A stretch of DNA of 64,000 nucleotides from Ascidiaceihabitans sp029251465 (GTDB taxonomy: Bacteria > Pseudomonadota > Alphaproteobacteria > Rhodobacterales > Rhodobacteraceae). Positions 24,059 to 32,766 of this stretch are shown one piece after another (position 1 is the first letter of the stretch; each line of letters opens with the position of its first letter). The stretch is from positions 4,030,001-4,094,000 of the forward strand of contig NZ_CP170633.1 of assembly GCF_042932805.1 (NCBI RefSeq). Reading direction: 5' to 3'. The notes beneath the pieces are model-generated. The model had not been told where the DNA came from. It saw only the letters and a program-made list of their open reading frames with translations, and ran no database searches. The position numbers and the translations under genes are program-made.

Positions 24059-27000
24059 ATGCGCCCCGTCACGCTGTTCCTTCATGCGGAATCAGCAAAT
24101 GAGACGCCATTGCGCTTTTCGAAACTCAGACTGACGGGCTTTAAAAGCTTTGTAGACCCTACGGATTTGATCATCGCAGATGGTTTGACCGGCGTTGTGG
24201 GTCCGAACGGCTGTGGCAAATCGAATCTGCTCGAAGCGTTGCGCTGGGTTATGGGGGAAAACCGCCCGACTGCGATGCGCGGCGGTGGCATGGAAGACGT
24301 GATTTTTGCAGGTGCTGCGACCCGCCCCGCCCGCAATTTTGCCGAAGTATCGCTGCACATTGATAACTCTGAACGCCTTGCCCCGGCTGGGTTCAACGAC
24401 ATGGACGCGCTTGAAATCGTGCGCCGCATTACGCGTGACGTCGGCAGCGCCTACAAGGCGGCTGGCAAGGATGTGCGCGCCCGCGACGTGCAAATGTTGT
24501 TCGCGGATGCCTCGACCGGATCACACTCGCCGGCGTTGGTTCGTCAGGGCCAGATCGCCGAGCTGATCAACGCGAAACCCAAAAACCGCCGCCGGATTTT
24601 GGAAGAAGCTGCAGGCATTTCGGGTCTGTATCAGCGCCGCCACGAGGCTGAGTTGAAATTAAAAGGTGCCGAGACAAATCTGTCGCGCGTCGATGACGTA
24701 ATTGAACAGCTCGCCAATCAATTGGCGCAGTTGGCACGACAAGCCCGTCAGGCCGCGCGATACCGTGAAATCGGCGAAGAATTGCGCCGCACCGAAGGCA
24801 TGTTGCTGTATCGGCGCTGGCGTGAGGCAGACGATGCGCGCGCATCCGCAGATGACACGCTGCGGGGGCGGGTGACCGAAGCGGCGCAAGCCGAAGGTCT
24901 GGTCCAAGCGGCCATCAAAGCGCGGGGGGCGGCGGAAACGTCCTTGCCACCGCTGCGCGAAGAAGAAGCGATTGCAGCCGCGGTTCTGCAACGTTTGGCC
25001 GTTCAGCGTGACACGTTGTCCGACCAGGAAACCCAAGCCGAGCAGACCATTCAAACCTTAAGCAATCGCATCGATCAGTTGATCAAAGACATCGAGCGCG
25101 AAGGCGGTCTGAACCGTGACGCAGGCGAAACAATTGAGCGTTTGGAATGGGAAGCACGGGAGTTGGCAAAGGCCGGCGAAGGGCATGATGCGCGCCTGAA
25201 TGACGCTGGTGAGGCATCGCGTGAAGCGGCCCAGGTGTTGCAATCCCGCGAGTCCGATCTGGGTGAGAAAACTGAAGATGTCGCGCGCTTGGCCGCCCGA
25301 CACGGATCTGCACAACGCCTTTTGCAAGACAGCCGAAAAACCGAGGAAAAATCCGAATCCGAGGCTGCCAAAGCCCGTGAAGCAGTAAGCCAAAGTCAGG
25401 CGGCACTGGCCAAAGCGGGTGTTGATTTTGAAGCGGCGCAAGGCGCGTCAGTTCAGGCGGAAACATCGGCGAACCAAGCAGATGAAGCGTTGATTGCTGC
25501 TGAAACGGCGCGGGCGGAAACGCAGTCGCGTGAGGCGGATGCGCGCGGCGAACGCTCTGAGGCCGAGGGCGAGATGAATGCCTTGCGTGCTGAAACGGGT
25601 GCGCTGGCGAATTTGGTGAAACGCGACACGGCTGAGGGCGGGCAAATCCTTGATCGCTTGCAGGTGCAACAGGGTTTTGAAAAGGCTTTGGGCGCTGCTT
25701 TGGCTGATGATTTACGCGCGCCAGAGGTCGAGGTGGATGGCCCGTCCGGTTGGGCCGTTTTGCCCCCCTACGACGTTGACCAGCCCCTGCCGGACGGGGT
25801 GACTGCCTTGACCGAACACGTGTCGGTCCCCGAGGTTCTGGTGCGCCGGATGTCGCAAATCGGGCTGGTTGACAGCGATGATGCGCTGCGGTTGCAACCG
25901 CTGTTGAAACCCGGCCAACGCCTTGTGTCGCCCGAGGGGGATTTATGGCGCTGGGACGGATATCGCGCGTGGGCCGAAGACGCGCCAAGTGCGGCGGCGT
26001 TGCGGTTGCAGCAGCTAAACCGGCTTGAGGAATTGAAACAAACGCTGGAACAGGCCAGCCAGCGGGCCGAAGGTGCACGTGGCGCACACGAAGCCCTAAC
26101 AGCCTTGTTGGGCGAACAAACCGAAGCAGATCGCGCAGCCCGTGCCGCCCGCCGCAATGCGGATCAGATGGTTGCGGATGCGGGCCGTGCCCTTAGCCGT
26201 GCCGAGGCGGATCGCAATCTGGCGCAAGGGCGTTTGGAATCGCTTGGTTTGGCGGTAAAGCGCCACGAAGAAGAGGCGATGGGCGCACGCAGTCGGGTGT
26301 TGGAAGCCGAACGCGCGCTTGCAGATTTGGGTGACGTTGAAGCCGAACGCGCTGCAGTCGAGGACCTGCGCATGACGGTTGAGGCCGCGCGCATCACGAT
26401 GATGTCGCGCCGTTCTAGCCACGATGAGGTGCGCCGCGAGGGCGAGGCGCGCACCAAACGTGGCCAAGAAGTGACCAAAGAAATCAGCGGCTGGCGCCAT
26501 CGTTTGGAAACCGCGGAAAAGCGGACGGCCGAGCTGGTTGAACGCAAGGACACCTCGCAGGCTGAACTGAAAACTGCGCAGGCAGCACCGGCTGAATTGG
26601 CCGCAAAACGTGACGAATTGGGCTTGGCAATCGCAGAGGCCGAGACACGCAAAGCGGCGTCCTCTGATGCACTCAGCGTGGCCGAAGGCGCGTTGCGTGA
26701 TGCGACGATGAATGAACGCGACGCGGAGCGTTTGGCATCCGAGGCCCGTGAGGCGCGGGCGCGTTCCGAAGCGCGTGCGGAGGCCGCCCGAGAAACCGTG
26801 ACAGCCGCAGCAGAACGGATCGCAGAAGAGCAACAAAAGACGCCAAACCAGCTGCTGACATCGCTGGATGTGACCCCTGAAAACATCCCCGGGGTCGAAG
26901 GTTTGGATGCTGACGTGAACCGCTTGAAGCGGCAGCGCGATGCCTTGGGTGCGGTCAATTTGCGGGCCGAAGAAGACGCCAAAGAGGTTCAGGTCGAGCA

Positions 27001-27565
27001 CGATAGTTTGGTCAACGAAAAGCTGGACCTAGAAGAAGCGATCAAGACGCTGCGTAGTGGCATCGCCAGTCTGAACCGCGAAGGCCGCGAACGGCTTTTG
27101 ACCGCGTTTGAGCAAGTGAACACCAATTTCGCATTGCTGTTCACGCACTTGTTTGGTGGCGGCGAAGCGAACCTTGTGATGGTAGAAAGCGAAGATCCGC
27201 TAGAAGCCGGGCTTGAGATCATGTGCCAACCGCCGGGCAAAAAACTGAGCACGCTCAGCTTGCTGTCGGGGGGCGAGCAAACGTTAACAGCGATGGCGCT
27301 GATTTTCGCTGTGTTCCTTGCGAACCCCGCACCGATCTGTGTGCTAGACGAGGTCGACGCGCCTTTGGATGACGCCAACGTCACGCGGTTTTGTGATCTT
27401 CTGGACGAGATGTGCCGCCAGACGGATACGCGGTTTCTGATCATCACGCACCACGCGGTGACGATGGCGCGGATGGACCGGTTGTTTGGTGTGACGATGG
27501 CCGAGCAAGGGGTCAGTCAGTTGGTGTCCGTTGATCTGAAAAAAGCGGCCGCAATGGTCAACTAA
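24059..27565 (+). CDS. smc: Chromosome segregation protein SMC
   Basis: A 1168-residue SMC ATPase that compacts and segregates the chromosome with ScpAB. Walker A GPNGCGKSN lies near residue 50, followed by WVMGENRPTAMRGGGM. Two long coiled coils flank a hinge at about 527-655, and the C-terminal head carries LSLLSGGEQTLTAMAL and the Walker B VLDEVDAPLDDANV. The hinge looks compact compared with Bacillus SMC. The start is uncertain: the frame gives an ATG with no clear ribosome site, and a TTG at 24110 would begin at LRFSKLRLTGFKSF, the usual N-terminus. Several long antisense frames across the coiled coil are codon-bias shadows. Confidence 0.97.
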   Translation: MRPVTLFLHAESANETPLRFSKLRLTGFKSFVDPTDLIIADGLTGVVGPNGCGKSNLLEALRWVMGENRPTAMRGGGMEDVIFAGAATRPARNFAEVSLHIDNSERLAPAGFNDMDALEIVRRITRDVGSAYKAAGKDVRARDVQMLFADASTGSHSPALVRQGQIAELINAKPKNRRRILEEAAGISGLYQRRHEAELKLKGAETNLSRVDDVIEQLANQLAQLARQARQAARYREIGEELRRTEGMLLYRRWREADDARASADDTLRGRVTEAAQAEGLVQAAIKARGAAETSLPPLREEEAIAAAVLQRLAVQRDTLSDQETQAEQTIQTLSNRIDQLIKDIEREGGLNRDAGETIERLEWEARELAKAGEGHDARLNDAGEASREAAQVLQSRESDLGEKTEDVARLAARHGSAQRLLQDSRKTEEKSESEAAKAREAVSQSQAALAKAGVDFEAAQGASVQAETSANQADEALIAAETARAETQSREADARGERSEAEGEMNALRAETGALANLVKRDTAEGGQILDRLQVQQGFEKALGAALADDLRAPEVEVDGPSGWAVLPPYDVDQPLPDGVTALTEHVSVPEVLVRRMSQIGLVDSDDALRLQPLLKPGQRLVSPEGDLWRWDGYRAWAEDAPSAAALRLQQLNRLEELKQTLEQASQRAEGARGAHEALTALLGEQTEADRAARAARRNADQMVADAGRALSRAEADRNLAQGRLESLGLAVKRHEEEAMGARSRVLEAERALADLGDVEAERAAVEDLRMTVEAARITMMSRRSSHDEVRREGEARTKRGQEVTKEISGWRHRLETAEKRTAELVERKDTSQAELKTAQAAPAELAAKRDELGLAIAEAETRKAASSDALSVAEGALRDATMNERDAERLASEAREARARSEARAEAARETVTAAAERIAEEQQKTPNQLLTSLDVTPENIPGVEGLDADVNRLKRQRDALGAVNLRAEEDAKEVQVEHDSLVNEKLDLEEAIKTLRSGIASLNREGRERLLTAFEQVNTNFALLFTHLFGGGEANLVMVESEDPLEAGLEIMCQPPGKKLSTLSLLSGGEQTLTAMALIFAVFLANPAPICVLDEVDAPLDDANVTRFCDLLDEMCRQTDTRFLIITHHAVTMARMDRLFGVTMAEQGVSQLVSVDLKKAAAMVN

Positions 27566-27588
27566 AGTCGCGCGGCCTGTTTTGCGCC

Positions 27589-28749
27589 TCAGAGGTTTTG
27601 CAACAATCTGGGCGTTGGCCAAGCATCAGCAGGCAAGCCAAGCCGCTGTTGTTCCTTTTGAACCGCATCGCGCGTACGTGCCCCCAGAATTCCGTCGACT
27701 TTGCCCACGTTGTAGCCACGTTCTTGCAGTTTCGATTGCAGTTGTTTCATCTGGCGGCTCGACAGGCCAGTGTCAGGGTTTCCTGCGTCATAGACAGGGG
27801 CACCTTGCAGGCGGGTCGCAAAGTAGGCGGCCGTCAAAACATACGTAAACGATTGGTTCCACTCGAAATAAACGCTGAAATTTGGATAAGCGAGGAATGC
27901 CGGTCCTTTGTGCCCTTGCGGCAAAATCAGTGAGGCAGGCAAATTTGTAAGCGTGCCGCCACGGGCTTGGACGCCCAGTTTTTGCCATTCGCCAGCAGAT
28001 TTTACGGTGTTCAAGCCAGACGCAGACCAATCCATATTGCTGGGCACGCTGACTTCTTGCAGCCAGGGTTGCCCCGCCTGCCAGCCAAGATGTTGCAGCA
28101 TTTTGCCGCCTGATGTCAGCGCGTCGGGGGCGGAAGTTTTCAGCGACACACGCCCGTCACCATCCGCATCCACACCGTTTTCGATGATGTCACGGGGCAG
28201 CATTTGCACCATGCCGATTTCGCCGGCCCAGGCCCCTGTCGTGCGCGCCGGATCAAATTGACCGCGGGCGTGCAGGGTCATGGCCGCAATCACTTGTGGG
28301 CGGAACAGATCGGGGCGGCGGCAATCATGCGCCAGAGTAAGCAAGGCGTTGGCGGTGTTGAAATCGCCCTGAAACGCGCCGTAATCGGTTTCAAATGCCC
28401 AGAAAGCCAGCAGCACATTGCGGTTCACGCCGTAGGTGTTTTCGATGTTTTTGAACACTGAATTATAGCGCTTGGCGTTGCTGCGCCCTGCGTTGATCCG
28501 GCTGTTCGATATCAAACGCCGCGAAAATTCGATAAAGGGTTTTTGAAACACGCCTTGGGCACGGTCAGCCTTGAGCACTTTGTTGTCTTGGCGGGTGCCT
28601 GCCAGAAACGCGTCTGCTTTTGCAGCTGGAATGCCTGCCGAAACTGCCTCGGATTTGATCCCTGCCTTAAAGCTGCTGAACGATCCGCCGCATTGAGCCT
28701 GTCCAAGGGTAGGAATGAGAAGTGCAGCGGCAAGAGCGAGAAGGCGCAT
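27589..28749 (-). CDS. Lytic murein transglycosylase with peptidoglycan-binding domain
   Basis: A 386-residue MltB-family enzyme that cleaves the MurNAc-GlcNAc bond to give 1,6-anhydromuropeptides. A signal peptide (MRLLALAAALLIPTLGQAQ) precedes the catalytic domain, with FWAFETDYGAFQGDFNT (catalytic Glu) and GAWAGEIGMVQMLP. A C-terminal peptidoglycan_binding_1 domain includes MKQLQSKLQERGYNVGKVDG. The ATG used gives the signal peptide and leaves a 14-base gap after cbiB; the longer frame would overlap cbiB. It converges with smc, with 23 bases between the two stops. Confidence 0.92.
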   Translation of the reverse strand: MRLLALAAALLIPTLGQAQCGGSFSSFKAGIKSEAVSAGIPAAKADAFLAGTRQDNKVLKADRAQGVFQKPFIEFSRRLISNSRINAGRSNAKRYNSVFKNIENTYGVNRNVLLAFWAFETDYGAFQGDFNTANALLTLAHDCRRPDLFRPQVIAAMTLHARGQFDPARTTGAWAGEIGMVQMLPRDIIENGVDADGDGRVSLKTSAPDALTSGGKMLQHLGWQAGQPWLQEVSVPSNMDWSASGLNTVKSAGEWQKLGVQARGGTLTNLPASLILPQGHKGPAFLAYPNFSVYFEWNQSFTYVLTAAYFATRLQGAPVYDAGNPDTGLSSRQMKQLQSKLQERGYNVGKVDGILGARTRDAVQKEQQRLGLPADAWPTPRLLQNL

Positions 28750-28763
28750 GGGGGTCCAATCAA

Positions 28764-29672
28764 TTAAAACAAAGCGATCACAAACACGACCATAAGCAGG
28801 ACGGCCCATGCTTTCCACAGCATTGCGCAGGCCGCGTCAATGGCCGTTTGGTCCGGGCTTCGGTTGCCATTTGCGTGAATCCACGGGAAATCCCGGAGGG
28901 TGCCGTCGTAGGATCGAGGCCCTGACAGCGCGACATTCAGTGCGCGCGCCATTGCGGATTCTGGCCAGCCTGCGTTTGGCGAACGGTGCAGCTTGGCATC
29001 CTGTCGGATCAGTTTCATCTGTCCGATGACACCGGCAGGCAAGGCGATGAGCACGGCTGTCAGGCGCGCGGGGATCCAGTTCAGCAGATCGTCAAAACGC
29101 GCAGCCGCCCAGCCGAATTCTTCGTGCCGTTCGGTGCGATAGCCAATCATGCTGTCAGCCGTGTTCACGATTTTGTAAATTAGCAAACCGGGCAAGCCAC
29201 CGATCAAAAACCAAAAAGCAGGGGCAATGACACCGTCGCTCAGGTTTTCTGCGCCGCTTTCTATGGCACCGCGTGTAACTGCACTTTGATCCATGCCGCG
29301 GGTGTCACGACCAACGATCATGGCGACTTGGCGACGCCCTTCGGCTAGCGACATACGCAGCCCCTGAGCAACGTTGCCAACATGCTGGGCTAGTGATTTC
29401 TGAGCGAGCAGGATCGCGGCGACGATGACTGTGACAATGCCGCCAAACAGGCTGATGATATATCCGAGCAGCCCAGCAGCCAGCACCAAACCGATCAGGA
29501 CTAGGATACCGTTCTGGCGTTTTTGCGTGCCCGTGTTGAACCGCGTATCACAATACCCCACGGCGCGGCCCATCAGTACTGCGGGATGCGGCAGTGTGGT
29601 CCAAAGCCATTTTGGTTCGCCCATCACAGCGTCCAACAGCATCGCCAAGAACAACAGAAACGCGAGGCTCAT
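28764..29672 (-). CDS. cbiB: Adenosylcobinamide-phosphate synthase
   Basis: A 302-residue membrane enzyme of the CbiB/CobD family that attaches aminopropanol (phosphate) to adenosylcobyric acid. Several hydrophobic segments surround the family motifs LLDAVMGEPKWLWTTLPHPAVLMGR, GRDTRGMDQSAVTRGAIES, ENLSDGVIAPAFW and NTADSMIGYR. The start at MSLAFLL overlaps the cobC stop as ATGA, so the two are translationally coupled. cobC supplies the aminopropanol phosphate it uses. Confidence 0.94.
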   Translation of the reverse strand: MSLAFLLFLAMLLDAVMGEPKWLWTTLPHPAVLMGRAVGYCDTRFNTGTQKRQNGILVLIGLVLAAGLLGYIISLFGGIVTVIVAAILLAQKSLAQHVGNVAQGLRMSLAEGRRQVAMIVGRDTRGMDQSAVTRGAIESGAENLSDGVIAPAFWFLIGGLPGLLIYKIVNTADSMIGYRTERHEEFGWAAARFDDLLNWIPARLTAVLIALPAGVIGQMKLIRQDAKLHRSPNAGWPESAMARALNVALSGPRSYDGTLRDFPWIHANGNRSPDQTAIDAACAMLWKAWAVLLMVVFVIALF

Positions 29673-30619
29673 ACCGCGTTCTCCAACCGTGCCCAATCAA
29701 GGGGGTGTGGCAGGCCTAGGCGTAACCAGCTATCGGAATATGGAAATATGCGCGACCAGATTTGGGATTGCGCAAGGCGGGTTTGGTACGCCGCTGCGTC
29801 GCCGACGTCATACAAGCGAAACAGCGTCGTGCCGCCAACAACACTGGCACCTTTGCCAGTCATCAGGTTGTCCAAACGTGCGGCGTCTTTGGTCAACCGG
29901 TCACGGGTGTCTTTGGCCCATTCCTGATCGCGCAAGGCCACCGCCCCGATGTGTTGCGCTGGACCGGACACCGGCCATGGCCCGAGCATCTGTTTCAGCG
30001 CGTTGATCAATTCGGGATCGCCAATGGCAAAGCCCAATCGCAAACCCGCAAGCCCCCAGAATTTACCAAAGCTCTTTAGGATCACCGTGCCGGATGCTGC
30101 CGCGTCGGCCATGTGCGTGGCGTCAGGTGTCACGTCACAAAAGCTTTCGTCGATGATGCGCAGCTGGGTTGTTAACTCTTTTGGATGCCAAATCCGCCCG
30201 TCAGGATTGTTTGGATTAACCACAACAGTGGCATCAGGTTGCGTGCCATTTACCGCCCACCCAGCGGCATCAAAGGCGGCCGCATGTTCGTTGTATGTGG
30301 GGCCGTGGATCGAAACGGTGCCTTTGTTGGCCAATCGCGGCATGTTTGCAATCAGACACGAGGCACCGGGTGCTGCAAGTATCGCGGCCCCATCCGGAAC
30401 ATTCCAAAAACTGCGCGCGGCAGCAATCAATGCGTCATGCGCGCCTGCATCTGGCAAGGCAGTCCACGCATCCGGCGGAACAGCGCCTGCATCGTAGGGC
30501 AAAGGGTTAATGCCGGTGGACAAATCCATCCACTCAGCGCGCGTGCCGCCAAATGTACGGGCCGCAGCGTCTAAACCGCCCCCATGATCTTTGGCAGAAC
30601 TTGTGTGTGCTTTTATCAA
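29669..30619 (-). CDS. cobC: Threonine-phosphate decarboxylase-like enzyme CobC
   Basis: A 316-residue fold-type I PLP enzyme that makes (R)-1-amino-2-propanol phosphate for cobalamin. Landmarks are DLSTGINPLPY near residue 33, VVNPNNPDGR near 140, DESFCDV near 158 and ILKSFGKFWGLAGLRLGFAI near 180 with the PLP lysine. The order cobC-cbiB is standard in alphaproteobacteria. No clear cobalamin riboswitch is seen in the roughly 100 bases upstream. Confidence 0.93.
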   Translation of the reverse strand: MIKAHTSSAKDHGGGLDAAARTFGGTRAEWMDLSTGINPLPYDAGAVPPDAWTALPDAGAHDALIAAARSFWNVPDGAAILAAPGASCLIANMPRLANKGTVSIHGPTYNEHAAAFDAAGWAVNGTQPDATVVVNPNNPDGRIWHPKELTTQLRIIDESFCDVTPDATHMADAAASGTVILKSFGKFWGLAGLRLGFAIGDPELINALKQMLGPWPVSGPAQHIGAVALRDQEWAKDTRDRLTKDAARLDNLMTGKGASVVGGTTLFRLYDVGDAAAYQTRLAQSQIWSRIFPYSDSWLRLGLPHPLDWARLENAV

Positions 30620-30736
30620 CTATTTTTGCTTTCGCGCGACCAAAAGGCGACTTTCCGCCTGACTTCCAGCTTGAGAAAGCGGAAACCGGCCAGACTTGCA
30701 AGTGCGCCCCGGATTGTTAAGTTTTTCCAGAACTTA

Positions 30737-30751
30737 TTAATAGTTTGTTAA
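30737..30751 (+). promoter_or_regulatory. CtrA-binding box
   Basis: An exact TTAA-N7-TTAA match to the CtrA consensus, centred about 72 bases upstream of the receiver-domain gene. The surrounding 80 bases are A/T-rich with two more TTAA half sites (30717 and 30784). CtrA controls motility, chemotaxis and gene-transfer-agent genes in Rhodobacterales. Binding is inferred. Confidence 0.6.
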
Positions 30752-30815
30752 GTGTTCCAGCGTTTATGTCAGGTAATATTTTATTAAGCTTAGTAAAACC
30801 GTTTTCGGAGGCCCT

Positions 30816-31178
30816 ATGAATGTTCTGATTGTTGAAAGCCGACATGATCTTGGCGTGCTTTGGCAACGCCATCTGGAACGTCTCGCAGCAAGCGTGACAC
30901 TGGTTCATGGGCAAACAGATGCAATCGAACATTTGCGGGATAACTCTCCTGACATCATCATTCTGGACCTCGTGTTAGAGGAAGGCAGTTCGCTTACGAT
31001 CTCTGATTTCGCAAGCTTCCGCCGGCCCGATGCGCGGGTGATATTCGTCACCAACACCAGCTTTTTCTCGGATGGGTCAATCTTTGCCCACGCCCAGAAT
31101 GCTTGCGCCTACGTACAAAGCGAAACGCCGCCAGAAGACCTGGCGGCGATGGTCGAACATTATGCATCCGTGCGTTAA
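30816..31178 (+). CDS. Stand-alone receiver-like protein
   Basis: A 120-residue protein consisting of a CheY-like receiver alone. The phosphoacceptor is Asp51 in IIILDLVLEEG, with a hydroxyl residue in VIFVTNTS near 80. The paired acidic residues after strand 1 are altered (VESRHD), and the conserved lysine before helix 5 is replaced (AYVQSETPPEDL), so phosphorylation may be weak or absent. It has an HTH-free, output-free architecture, so it acts by binding a partner. The CtrA box upstream suggests a link to the motile or late-growth programme. No kinase is adjacent. Confidence 0.82.
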   Translation: MNVLIVESRHDLGVLWQRHLERLAASVTLVHGQTDAIEHLRDNSPDIIILDLVLEEGSSLTISDFASFRRPDARVIFVTNTSFFSDGSIFAHAQNACAYVQSETPPEDLAAMVEHYASVR

Positions 31179-31187
31179 GCGCAAAAT

Positions 31188-32168
31188 CTAGATGGCTGAG
31201 CGCCCATGCGGTTCAAGGAAATCAATCGCTGGATTGATCGGGATGATCCGGTGCGGATTGATGCTGTCGTGACTGTAGTGATAGTGGCGCACAATGTGGT
31301 TCATATTCACCGTCTCTGCCACGCCCTCCATCTGAAATAACTCGCGCGTGTAGGCCCACAGGTTTGGGCAATCTACGATCCGTTTCCGGTTACATTTGAA
31401 ATGCAAATGATAGACCGGATCAAATCGCACAAGCGTCGTGAACAGCCGCCAATCGGCTTCGGTCAGTTGATCCCCCATCAAATATCGACGGGTGCTTAGC
31501 CGGTCCTCAAGCCAGTCCAGCGTGTCGAACAGCGGGGTTACAGCGTCGTCGTAGGCGGTCTGTGTCGTCGCAAACCCACAGCGGTAAACGCCGTTGTTGA
31601 ACGTGTTGTAGATGCGTTCGTTAACTATTTCGATGTCGTCGCGCATGGCTAAGGGCCAAAGGTCATTCGTGTTGCCCGTGATTGCGTCAAAGGCGGAATT
31701 GAACATTCGGATAATCTCGGAACTTTCGTTGCTGACAATCGTTTGACGCTGCGTGTCCCATAGGATTGGCACAGTCACGCGACCGGAAAATTGTGGATCG
31801 GCTTTGGTGTAGATGTCGCGGGCAAAAGGCAGGCCAAACAGAGCATCGCCCGTCGCACCGTTGTTGTCCGTCTCAAACGTCCAGCCGTCAGTCAGCATGT
31901 CGGGGTGCACCGCAGAGACGCCGATGTGCGCCGTCAGCCCTTTTAGCGCGCGAAAGATCAATGCACGGTGTGCCCAAGGGCAGGCATAGCTGACGTACAG
32001 GTGGTAGCGATCCGATTCTGCTTTGAATCCGTCTAGGCCTGAGGGCCCTGCGGTGCCATCTGCCGTAATCCAGTTGCGAAATTTCGCCGCCGCGCGTTCA
32101 AATTTTCCACCGGACGATTTTGTGTCGTACCATGTGTCATGCCAGATGCCGTCAACCAATAGGCCCAT
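31188..32168 (-). CDS. Glutathionyl-hydroquinone reductase (YqjG/ECM4 family)
   Basis: A 326-residue glutathione-S-transferase of the Xi class. The catalytic Cys63 lies in the family motif SYACPWAHRALIFR, and GNTNDLWP plus NNGVYRCGFATTQ are further signatures. It reduces glutathionyl-hydroquinones with a second glutathione, recycling quinones. The start is the ATG with GGGAG seven bases upstream; the longer frame to 32300 has no support. Its stop lies only nine bases from that of the receiver gene, so the two genes converge. Confidence 0.92.
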   Translation of the reverse strand: MGLLVDGIWHDTWYDTKSSGGKFERAAAKFRNWITADGTAGPSGLDGFKAESDRYHLYVSYACPWAHRALIFRALKGLTAHIGVSAVHPDMLTDGWTFETDNNGATGDALFGLPFARDIYTKADPQFSGRVTVPILWDTQRQTIVSNESSEIIRMFNSAFDAITGNTNDLWPLAMRDDIEIVNERIYNTFNNGVYRCGFATTQTAYDDAVTPLFDTLDWLEDRLSTRRYLMGDQLTEADWRLFTTLVRFDPVYHLHFKCNRKRIVDCPNLWAYTRELFQMEGVAETVNMNHIVRHYHYSHDSINPHRIIPINPAIDFLEPHGRSAI

Positions 32169-32366
32169 GCGCGTTCTCCCTTGTTGCGTTGGATCAAACG
32201 TAGGGTGAGGGCGCTGATGTGACCAGCCGTGTGCTCGCGCAGGTGGTCTGCACAAATGCACAAATCTGCAACACACGCGGGCAGGTCGCGGCACTGTCAC
32301 TGAAATTTAACTTGCAGGTCCTACAGATAGGGTCATCTTTGATCGTAGGGGAAATGGAGTCGCACT

Positions 32367-32720
32367 ATGTCAACGTATGTTCCAAAAGAAGTACAAGACG
32401 GTCTGGATCGTGCCCGCTTGGCCGGTTTGAAAAAGGCGTCGCGCTTGCGTCTGGATGCCGATGGCGTGCTCTATTCAGTATTACGGATGTGGAAGACAGG
32501 GTTTTCCATCGATGCGGCAACGGCCCCACATTTGCGTGGTTATGTTGATCTGTACGACGGTGCGGTGCATCTGTTTCAATGCCTGATTGTCGCCCACGAA
32601 GAGGCAGAGGGCGAGATTCGGTTTGAATTCAAACGCCTGACAGCCGTCGCCAATGCGCCTGCGCTTGATTTTGAAAAGCGGACAAATGCGCCGGTTGCTT
32701 TGCTCGCCGACGCACGGTGA
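32367..32720 (+). CDS. Hypothetical protein, 117 residues
   Basis: A small soluble protein with GGAG seven bases before the ATG. It begins MSTYVPKEVQDGLDRARLAGLKKASRL and has a central hydrophobic-aromatic stretch (LYDGAVHLFQCLIVAHEEAEGEIRFEFKR). I recall similar unnamed proteins in roseobacters but know no function. A hairpin that works as its terminator follows directly. Confidence 0.65.
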   Translation: MSTYVPKEVQDGLDRARLAGLKKASRLRLDADGVLYSVLRMWKTGFSIDAATAPHLRGYVDLYDGAVHLFQCLIVAHEEAEGEIRFEFKRLTAVANAPALDFEKRTNAPVALLADAR

Positions 32721-32724
32721 TCAT

Positions 32725-32751
32725 GTAAGGTGGAGGTGTCCTCCACCTTTT
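32725..32751. repeat. GTAAGG hairpin repeat acting as terminator
   Basis: GTAA, then GGTGGAGG-TGT-CCTCCACC and TTTT. The stem (8 bp, or 10 with flanking AA/TT) plus T run makes a good plus-strand terminator between convergent genes. Its GTAAGGTG start, TGT loop and length equal those of the repeats at 35553-35635 and 48346-48368, with compensatory changes in the middle of the stem, so it appears to belong to the same family. Confidence 0.7.
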
Positions 32752-32766
32752 GATGCGCGCTGTCTC

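Noticed and set aside
25083..27001. Long minus-strand ORFs opposite smc (up to 334 codons)
   Set aside because: They lie antisense to the coiled-coil and hinge region, have unnatural composition (Arg/Pro/Ala/His) and no ribosome sites; they are shadows of codon bias.
30620..30720. Possible cobalamin riboswitch upstream of cobC
   Set aside because: A GAAGTCAGG segment weakly recalls the B12 box, but the region is too short and lacks the other conserved blocks; a small AGGCG/CGCCT hairpin is all that is visible.
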